From Nitrososphaerales archaeon TH5894 (GTDB lineage: Archaea > Thermoproteota > Nitrososphaeria > Nitrososphaerales > Nitrososphaeraceae): a DNA stretch of 12,128 bases. The DNA lies in contig JAATVK010000203.1 in assembly GCA_014523485.1 (NCBI GenBank), forward strand, positions 1 to 12,128, written 5' to 3'. This document shows positions 6,914-12,128 of the stretch, in pieces (the first letter of the stretch is position 1; the number at the start of each line of letters is the position of its first letter). Position numbers and translations under genes: made by a program. The notes under the pieces were generated by a model. That model was not told the origin of the DNA. It saw only the letters and a program-made list of their open reading frames with translations, and made no database searches.

Positions 6914-8101
6914 ATGTTATCAAATCAAAATATGTTAATATTATTAATAATGATAATAGCAGTACCATTATTATGTTCTACAAGTTTGTTAAAATTAGAC
7001 CATATCTACGCTAGTATCGATTCTGTTACTAATACAACATCAGAAAAATCCATTCCTGTATATATGATAACAACTAGAGGAGATCTCAAGTTTCCTGACC
7101 CTGTAAAAAAGAACGATGGATATAATAATAAATATCAATTTAGTGATATTAATCAATTAAAGAGCGAATGTCCTGCAGAAATTGCAATTTTTGTTCATGG
7201 ATGGGGTAATGATGAATTTAAGGCAAAAGAGAGGCTAGATAGAGTAAAAATGTCATTAGAAAACAATAGCTATAGTATTCCATTAATAGGCCTAAGTTGG
7301 CCTTCAGATACATCATGGCCTGCTGCCAAGTTGATAGCTAAAGAAAATGGCCCAAAACTAGCAAATTTTATAATTGATTATGTCGATACATGTAAGCATC
7401 AATATAAGAAAGATACCATTGTTAGATTAATCAGTCATTCTTTAGGAGCTAGAGTACTTCTTAGCACGTTAGACTATCTTAATACAAATTCAACATGGAA
7501 TAATAATGGTTACAAAATAGAATCTGTTCATTTATTGGGGGCAGCTGTTGATAACGAAGAAGTTTCTAAAAATCCACTTGATATCGATGGTAATTCTACT
7601 CTAAAACATGCTTTTGGAAAAGCTATTCAAGATGAAGTAATAAGATTTTACAATTTGTTTAGTCCTGAAGACAATATGCTTCAACCAAAGCCTTTTAAAC
7701 CAGATAATTATATTTATGAGGTTTATCCTTCTCCTTTTTATGAAAATGATTTAGCATTAGGACAAAGTGGAAAAGATCCAACAATAGATATACAAAATCA
7801 AGTCTCAACACCGCCATATTATGAGATAAATGTTCAAAATCAAATACCAGCTATTCGCAATGCAGATGCAATGGAAGATAAGCATTATCTTTTGTGTTCC
7901 TCAGGTATTTGTGAATTTACTAAAAAGGGTAATTATGATCCTGGTCTATGTGGAGGTTATATTTTGGACCCTATTTGTAGAGTGGGTATAGGAGATAATC
8001 ATGGAGGATATATTGGATTTAGAAATTTGGACAATGTAAATCTACTTAAAGATGATGGAGCAATGAACATAGTAGTAAAGAATTGGGAGTCTCCTAAATA
8101 A
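6914..8101 (+). CDS. Secreted alpha/beta hydrolase (DUF900-like serine hydrolase)
   Basis: A 395-residue exported serine hydrolase. Residues 7-25 are a hydrophobic signal sequence, with cleavage possible near IYAS (31-34). IFVHGWGND (92-100) is the oxyanion-hole strand with the HG motif. The nucleophile elbow is S174-H-S176-L-G178, with S176 as nucleophile. D253 in SPEDN and H363 in GDNHGGYIGF sit at the usual places for the acid and histidine, so the triad looks complete. This pattern is typical of the DUF900-like group, whose natural substrates are mostly unknown; an ester or lipid is likely. Cysteines at 328, 333, 346 and 355 near the C-terminus could form disulfides, fitting an outside location. 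A broken M28 peptidase gene in the same reading frame follows within 2 bp, so both probably formed one transcript. Confidence 0.88.
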   Translation: MLSNQNMLILLIMIIAVPLLCSTSLLKLDHIYASIDSVTNTTSEKSIPVYMITTRGDLKFPDPVKKNDGYNNKYQFSDINQLKSECPAEIAIFVHGWGNDEFKAKERLDRVKMSLENNSYSIPLIGLSWPSDTSWPAAKLIAKENGPKLANFIIDYVDTCKHQYKKDTIVRLISHSLGARVLLSTLDYLNTNSTWNNNGYKIESVHLLGAAVDNEEVSKNPLDIDGNSTLKHAFGKAIQDEVIRFYNLFSPEDNMLQPKPFKPDNYIYEVYPSPFYENDLALGQSGKDPTIDIQNQVSTPPYYEINVQNQIPAIRNADAMEDKHYLLCSSGICEFTKKGNYDPGLCGGYILDPICRVGIGDNHGGYIGFRNLDNVNLLKDDGAMNIVVKNWESPK

Positions 8102-8102
8102 T

Positions 8103-9076
8103 ATGTGTAAAAATAAAATTACAAGTTAGATAAAATAATAGACACTTCTAAAACAATTTCAATAGATACTCAAAAGTTTGAAGACGTACTAGATCAAGAA
8201 ATTGTTTCGATAGTAGATCAAGTTTTATTAGATAATATAAAAACAAAATTAAATTATTTAAGCCGATTTCATAATAGACACAGCAAGTCTACACATATCG
8301 ATAAGGCAGCTGATTGGCTAATGAATGAATTTAAAGATATAGGATATCATGATGTTTATTTTGATAATTACAAATCTTATCTTGATAATTGTCATTATAA
8401 TCTCAAAAATGTCATATGTACTAAAGAAGGCAATAATTCCCAATACATTTTGATTTGTGCCCATTACGATACAATTTTAAAAGTTAATGTTGAAGATGCA
8501 GTTTCAAGAGCTCCTGGTGCTAATGATAATGCCAGTGGCGTAAGTGCAATTTTAGAAATTGCTCGTATACTCTACAACCAACCACAAATGAAATATGGTA
8601 TTTGATATGTTCTATTTTCTGGTGAAGAACAAGGTTTTTTAGGATCAGAACATTATGCTCAATTTATCAAAGAGAATGGCATCCAAATATTTAGATTAAT
8701 AAATCTTGATATGATAGGAAATCCTTTTCGTGGATCTGGAATAGTCGTAGTAGAAGTAGATAACAATGAAAAATGCATCTATAATAAGGTACAAAAAAAT
8801 GATAGCTATTCAATTGAATGTGGAAATTTAATGGCCAAAATGTCAATGTACACAGACCTTCCGACTCCTCCGGTAGAACCTATGTATAATAGTGATTATG
8901 AACCTTTTGAAGCTATAGGATATGTTGTAATTGGTGCATATGATGGATCTGCTGAAGAAAAACAAAATCCTCATTATCATACAGCAACGGATACACCAGA
9001 CTTAATAAATTGGAATTATTTAAATTCAGTTACAAAAATGGTATTGGCAACAATATTCACTTTAAATAAGTATTAA
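8103..9076 (+). pseudogene. M28-family zinc aminopeptidase, interrupted by TGA and lacking a clear start
   Basis: Translation shows a full M28 metallopeptidase body. Zinc and catalytic residues are all present: His and Asp of CAHYDT (codons at 8462 and 8468), Asp of GANDNASG (8525), Glu-Glu of SGEEQG (8624, 8627), Asp of LDMIG (8708) and His of HYHTATD (8978). However, codon 8603-8605 is TGA, in frame, in KYGI-stop-YVLFSGEE, where the family often has an aromatic residue or Arg; TGG or CGA to TGA is the simplest cause. The open frame begins after a TAA at 8114, and family-like sequence (LNYLSRFHNRHSKSTH) starts near 8249, well before the first ATG at 8321. An ATG at 8103 reads MCKNKITS in another frame, so a one-base frameshift near 8125 is likely. 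It lies 2 bp behind the hydrolase gene. The well-kept sequence points to recent decay. Confidence 0.85.
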
Positions 9077-9167
9077 TTTCTTAATCATATTTATTATTCT
9101 TTAAATATTTTTCCCGTAATTGTTAATAACAATATATTGAAGAAATAATCAAAAAATTAATATATAT

Positions 9168-9230
9168 TATGTTACCGAACCCTGTTATAATGAGAAATCG
9201 AAGCCCTCCGAGCCCGTATAATACCAATGA
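9168..9230 (+). repeat. Intergenic repeat A, copy 3, joined to the repeat B tail
   Basis: The A core (9168-9196) is followed by ATCGAAGCC and then CTCCGAGCCCGTATAATA from 9207. That tail also ends repeat B at 11581. The CCGARCCC cores start at 9175 and 9208, 33 bp apart. This is the only place where the two repeat families are joined. It lies 91 bp after the peptidase pseudogene. Confidence 0.75.
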
Positions 9231-9302
9231 TCTATAAATGTAAAGTTTCTTAAGATAATTTGAGATTTATTTATGACTTTTTTTAATTTATCTGTTTCCG
9301 AT

Positions 9303-9614
9303 TTACTTACTCCAAAGTCTAGAAAACTTGGCAATTCTATCAAATCCTTCTTTTTCTGACGCAATAAGTTGAACCGTAATATCTTCAAAATACCTATCAA
9401 GAACACTTTCTCTTTCCATGGCTAGTGGAGGAGTACAATAATCTTCTTCTATCCATAAAGCGTAGCCATCTTTGGAATCAATTTTTGCATTATCTAAACC
9501 ATATTGTAGTGTTTTTCCAAATGGTCTAAGCCTTGATATTTCACCAGAATTCAATTCTTTCCTAAGACCAGACAGGTCATTTTTAGGTCTCGCTCTGACG
9601 ATATATAATGCCAT
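9303..9614 (-). CDS. Small conserved hypothetical protein
   Basis: A 103-residue acidic-basic mixed protein with no signal or membrane segment, so probably cytosolic. It opens MALYIVRARPKNDL, has a conserved-looking middle (GEISRLRPFGKTLQYGL, then EEDYCTPPLAMERESVLDRYF at about 56-76) and ends RLWSK. The pattern of acidic EED-YC-PPLAMER looks like a maintained family found among Thaumarchaeota, but I cannot name it or a function. A good TATA box (TTTATAAAAG) lies 33-42 nt upstream, supporting this start and expression. A repeat B copy sits just beyond the promoter and a repeat A copy beyond the 3' end, so the gene is bracketed by repeats. Confidence 0.75.
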   Translation of the reverse strand: MALYIVRARPKNDLSGLRKELNSGEISRLRPFGKTLQYGLDNAKIDSKDGYALWIEEDYCTPPLAMERESVLDRYFEDITVQLIASEKEGFDRIAKFSRLWSK

Positions 9615-9646
9615 TATTGTTTTGCGTATATATTAGTACGAAATAT

Positions 9647-9656
9647 CTTTTATAAA
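9647..9656 (-). promoter_or_regulatory. TATA box of the 103-residue protein gene
   Basis: TTTATAAAAG on the minus strand, 33-42 nt before the ATG at 9614, is one of the cleaner archaeal TATA matches here. It predicts a leader of about 10 nt. Confidence 0.55.
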
Positions 9657-9668
9657 TATCTCTGAAGA

Positions 9669-9714
9669 TGAACTACAAAATTGTGTCGAAATCAGTTCAC
9701 ACACCTCCGAGCCC
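9669..9714 (-). repeat. Intergenic repeat B, copy 1
   Basis: These 46 bp match 11581-11626 at 44 positions. On the plus strand the unit starts TGAACTACAAAAT and ends CACACACCTCCGAGCCC. A dyad TGAACT-N19-AGTTCA (9669-9674, 9694-9699) is kept in both copies. This copy stops at the CCGAGCCC core and lacks the GTATARTAYCAA tail of the other. It lies 13 bp upstream of the TATA box of the 103-residue protein gene. Confidence 0.8.
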
Positions 9715-9847
9715 ATCAACCAATTGAGATCTGATAAAATTTTAAAAAATTATAGGTTATTGTTTTAACCATATTATTAGTTTATTTACTAAATTAATGA
9801 ATGAAAAATTCATATTTGTATCTATAATTTATCATCAGTATCATAGG

Positions 9848-11452
9848 TTATTGTGCTATCAGATCTAAATGTGAATTAGGACGTGCAATTCCATCTGCTC
9901 CAATTATATCAACTATCATATGACTTTTACCATCAGTTCCTTCAATAATTTGTATATAAGCAAAGTTGAATATTCCACCTTCTACATAAAATATTGTAGG
10001 CTGAAATGTAGGATCGAGCATTAAAAGAGGTGCAGATGGAATACCCAAAGTAAAAGCACTAAGAGGACCTGATATAATTTCATAAACATTAGATGAGTCT
10101 CCATCGCCATTCATGTCAGCATTATATTTTAAAATAATAGGAAAATGAACATCAGTAGTTACAAAGATTACATTTATGATATTATTATCATCTATAAATT
10201 TCATTATTTTTTTAAGCTCTCCTTCGAAACCGGTCTTTGATGAAAAGTCAAGACTTATACCGTTAGCCCATCCATCACGTCCAAATTTTGAAGAATTAAC
10301 ACCAGTTGGAATAGAGATTGGAACATCACTACTTACAACCTTCCAGGTGGCATTAGAATGTAATAGATTATCTTTTAACCATGTAAGCTGTTCAGCTCCT
10401 AACATTGTTTTATTATTGTCTATAGTATCAGTAACATCATTTCTACTCCTATCAGATCTTGCATCTAAAATTAAAAGATCAAGGTCATTACCCCAATGAA
10501 ATGATCTATAGATCTGATTAGGATCTATGATGTTTTTAGCTATTGGAGAAAAGTTAAAGAATGTACTTCTGCCTTCATGAACAAGATTCTGATATCCTGT
10601 TCTATTTTGGTTTTCACTATTCCAATAGGACCAATCTGCTCCAAAGTCGTCCAGAACCTCATGATCGTCCCATTGGCTATACATAGAGGTATTTTTGAGA
10701 AAGTTCTGTAGATGAGGATCAGCTCTATTGTATAACCAATGTTTAAGATAAATATCATGAACTTGTGTTTTATTATTCCAATTAACTTTTGGATCTGAAA
10801 TCCCAAAAAAATTTCCAGCAATATTCTGATGTCCATCCAATCGCTGCTTTGGGCAATCATTATCAGCATAGATCATATCCCCATTTTGAATGTAAAAATC
10901 TGGTTTTAGCTTCGTCATTTCTTCAAAGATCGAATAACCTGTATTTCGTTCACGACAATATGTTTGACCACCAATATCTGCACCTACAATGAAACTAATT
11001 GAATCGCTTGACTTGACGAGATTAGGAGCTGTCTTGAATGTTCCCACAATAGAGGAACTAGTTATATTATTATCAAGAGTTGAAAAATATACACGATAAA
11101 AATACTTTGTTGCTGCAGTTAGATTATTTAATTTGATATTTCCTGTAAAATCAGTATTTTGATCTACAAATTTTGTCTCAGATTTAGAATTTATAAATGA
11201 TGTATTATTAGCAAATTCTACATGCATAATGGAAGGCTTGTTTACTCTTGACCATATAATTGCACTATCATTAGTAACATCACCACTTGCTAATCCTTCA
11301 GTAACAGTTAAACTAGGGTTGGATTCTTCCGTCCCATAAATTGTTGTATATTTGAAAGTTACAATCACTACTGCAATAAGTATCAATAATATTAATGAAA
11401 GATGAAATTGATTTATTCTAATAATATTCACATTGGAATTGAATTGAAACAA
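9848..11452 (-). CDS. phoD: PhoD-type alkaline phosphatase, membrane-anchored or secreted
   Basis: This is a metal-dependent phosphatase that would release phosphate from organic monoesters or diesters outside the cell. Residues 17-33 form a signal or anchor helix. TEGLASGDVTNDSAIIWSR (51-69) is the PhoD N-terminal domain signature. The catalytic part shows GADIGGQTYCRERN (157-170; C166 matches the metal-ligand Cys of Bacillus PhoD), QNGDMIYAD (189-197), SQWDDHEVLDDFG (259-271), DARSDR (330-335), VVSSDVPIS (372-380) and TTDVHF (432-437). All main metal-binding positions therefore look intact. The frame begins with TTG at 11452, after a TATA-like stretch 19-28 nt upstream. A GTG at codon 8 is the other option, and no upstream ATG is in frame. 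Phosphate-starvation control is usual for the family, but no Pho-box-like site is recognisable. Confidence 0.93.
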   Translation of the reverse strand: MFQFNSNVNIIRINQFHLSLILLILIAVVIVTFKYTTIYGTEESNPSLTVTEGLASGDVTNDSAIIWSRVNKPSIMHVEFANNTSFINSKSETKFVDQNTDFTGNIKLNNLTAATKYFYRVYFSTLDNNITSSSIVGTFKTAPNLVKSSDSISFIVGADIGGQTYCRERNTGYSIFEEMTKLKPDFYIQNGDMIYADNDCPKQRLDGHQNIAGNFFGISDPKVNWNNKTQVHDIYLKHWLYNRADPHLQNFLKNTSMYSQWDDHEVLDDFGADWSYWNSENQNRTGYQNLVHEGRSTFFNFSPIAKNIIDPNQIYRSFHWGNDLDLLILDARSDRSRNDVTDTIDNNKTMLGAEQLTWLKDNLLHSNATWKVVSSDVPISIPTGVNSSKFGRDGWANGISLDFSSKTGFEGELKKIMKFIDDNNIINVIFVTTDVHFPIILKYNADMNGDGDSSNVYEIISGPLSAFTLGIPSAPLLMLDPTFQPTIFYVEGGIFNFAYIQIIEGTDGKSHMIVDIIGADGIARPNSHLDLIAQ

Positions 11453-11470
11453 TTACATAAACTTATTTCA

Positions 11471-11480
11471 TATATATTAT
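11471..11480 (-). promoter_or_regulatory. Possible TATA box of phoD
   Basis: ATAATATATA on the minus strand is centred about 24 nt before the TTG at 11452, which would give a leaderless message beginning at or near that codon. A second TATA-like stretch (TTATATTT, about 11487-11494) would instead give a leader of about 10-15 nt. Confidence 0.35.
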
Positions 11481-11580
11481 GGTGAAATATAATTTTTGAA
11501 TAATATGTATTACTATTTCTTTATTTTAAGATGATTTAAAATTAGAAAATCGATTAGAACTATTTGTTGTAGTTTATTTT

Positions 11581-11634
11581 TGAACTACAAAATCGTGTCA
11601 AAATCAGTTCACACACCTCCGAGCCCGTATAGTA
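11581..11634 (-). repeat. Intergenic repeat B, copy 2, with flanking hairpin
   Basis: The 46-bp unit is followed by GTATAGTATCAA, matching the tail after 9207 (GTATAATACCAA) at 10 of 12 positions. The conserved dyad is TGAACT (11581-11586) with AGTTCA (11606-11611). In this copy TTGTAGTT (11567-11574) is also perfectly inverted at 11583-11590, so the edge of the repeat can fold into a second hairpin with an 8-nt loop. It lies 129 bp upstream of the phoD start. Confidence 0.8.
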
Positions 11635-12002
11635 TCAAGGCTCTGCTACATAAAATGATAGCAAGGTATTTTATACAAAACAAAATAATTTTGAAATATT
11701 CATCTATTATGAATGCAGAAATTCTTCTCTGTGTTTGGTTTAGATCTGATATGATGAACCAAATCTTTTAATCCATCCTATACAGAAACATGACTTCTAT
11801 TTTCATCTTTAAATGATTCCAATGCTTTAGATGTATTACGTAGACTCAAACCATCAAGAAAATACAAATACAAAGAGTAGATTACTATAACTGTAGATGT
11901 TCTTTATTTCTGATGAATTTTAATAACATATACCTTGTTAGAATAGGACATTCACAGCTAAAAATATTTAGTTAAATTAACACAGCCTAAATAATCGCAA
12001 TA

Positions 12003-12022
12003 ATACAATAATATTATTGTAT
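12003..12022 (+). promoter_or_regulatory. 20-bp perfect palindrome overlapping a TATA-like stretch
   Basis: ATACAATAATATTATTGTAT is perfectly self-complementary and ends 20 nt before the ATG of the CoA-binding protein. Its right edge overlaps TATAAAA (12020-12026). A regulator bound here would block TBP, so an operator is plausible. AT-richness makes such palindromes easier to find by chance. Confidence 0.4.
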
Positions 12023-12042
12023 AAAACTATAATAATAATAGT

Positions 12043-12128
12043 ATGACAAAGCAGGATTCTCATTCAGATTCAGAGTTAAAGAAAATCTACCAGTTGAAAA
12101 ATATTGCAGTAGTTGGTATGTCAAAAAA
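12043..12128 (+). CDS. CoA-binding domain protein, N-terminal part (cut by window edge)
   Basis: Only the first 28 codons are inside the window. After a hydrophilic lead (MTKQDSHSDSELKKIYQ), the stretch LKNIAVVGMSK matches the first beta strand and Gly-x-Ser turn of the CoA-binding (YccU-like, CoA_binding_2) Rossmann domain, where the family normally continues with a Pro/Arg-containing segment. These small cytosolic proteins bind CoA or related nucleotides; their cellular role is poorly defined. The ATG has no ribosome site and is preceded by a 20-bp palindrome and TATA-like DNA. A succinyl-CoA-synthetase-alpha-like or acyl-CoA-synthetase protein with the same fold is also possible until the remainder is read. 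Confidence 0.7.
   Translation, partial: MTKQDSHSDSELKKIYQLKNIAVVGMSK

Larger units (their letters stand above)
11461..12042. other. 580-bp divergent spacer between phoD and the CoA-binding gene
   Basis: No supported gene is seen. The open stretch at 11580-11771 begins inside repeat B and has no protein features. The spacer holds the phoD promoter region, repeat B copy 2, a small hairpin (TTTGGTT at 11734-11740, AACCAAA at 11757-11763, followed by TCTTTT) and the palindrome before 12043. I see nothing else in 11770-12000. Confidence 0.55.

Noticed and set aside
8603..8605. TGA recoded as selenocysteine or tryptophan in the M28 peptidase
   Set aside because: The site is not catalytic, no SECIS-like hairpin is evident, and other genes here use TGA as a normal stop (for example at 363 and 2258). 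A nonsense mutation is simpler.
9168..9230. tRNA or tRNA-derived attachment site at the CCGAGCCC repeats
   Set aside because: No acceptor stem, anticodon arm or T-loop (GTTCRANNC) can be assembled around any copy.
9185..9406. 73-codon minus-strand frame overlapping the 103-residue protein gene
   Set aside because: Its first half overlaps the better-supported gene in another frame and its end runs into repeat A, so it is most likely chance.
9752..9854. 12-bp direct repeat ATAGGTTATTGT at 9752 and 9843
   Set aside because: One copy overlaps the phoD stop codon, and a single 12-bp match in such AT-rich DNA is weak. No element boundary is apparent.
4803..11634. Repeats A and B as a CRISPR array
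   Set aside because: Copies are 0.5-3 kb apart, differ in length, are separated by genes and have no regular spacers or cas genes.
11580..11771. 63-codon plus-strand frame at repeat B
   Set aside because: It begins within a repeat that reads differently in its other copy, and it shows no protein features.

Overview
This AT-rich window (roughly 30% GC by eye) looks like an accessory stretch of a Nitrososphaeria (Thaumarchaeota) chromosome, most plausibly a soil ammonia oxidiser of the low-GC Nitrosocosmicus type. The clues are an F420-dependent LLM-family enzyme related to F420-glucose-6-phosphate dehydrogenase, archaeal TATA boxes about 25-35 bp upstream of starts with almost no leader or ribosome-binding site, many exported proteins rich in N-glycosylation sequons, and long AT-rich spacers. 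The taxonomic call is inference: no rRNA or other marker gene is present.

Layout from left to right. Positions 1-213 (minus) hold the N-terminal part of a zinc-ribbon protein cut by the window edge. Positions 363-1910 (minus) encode a multi-spanning membrane protein whose outer domain contains three 26-residue repeats, each with a glycosylation sequon. The spacer behind it holds a 2 x 49 bp tandem repeat and a long inverted repeat. An F420-dependent oxidoreductase (2258-3409, minus) and a PfkB-type sugar or nucleoside kinase (3699-4751, plus) are divergently transcribed from a 289-bp spacer. A secreted protein with an EF-hand-like loop and a C-terminal helical domain (5043-5705, minus) follows, ending at a probable bidirectional terminator. 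A gene-poor stretch of 1.2 kb holds several hairpins. Then come a secreted alpha/beta hydrolase (6914-8101, plus) and, directly behind it, an M28 aminopeptidase gene that is broken by an in-frame TGA and has no normal start (8103-9076). A small conserved protein (9303-9614, minus), a PhoD-type alkaline phosphatase (9848-11452, minus) and the first 28 codons of a CoA-binding protein (12043-12128, plus) complete the window.

Four of the products (membrane protein, EF-hand protein, alpha/beta hydrolase, PhoD) are predicted to be exported or membrane-anchored, so the common theme is the cell surface and scavenging of esters and phosphate. The kinase and the F420 enzyme are cytosolic and may share a control region.

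The most unusual feature is a set of short, near-identical repeats that occur only between genes from about 4.8 to 11.6 kb. Family A is at 4803, 6158 and 9168; family B is at 9669 and 11581. All five share a CCGARCCC core and the same orientation. They separate nearly every gene unit there, and they are the best candidate for something not yet described: a dispersed non-coding element, a recombination or insertion site, or a shared transcript end.
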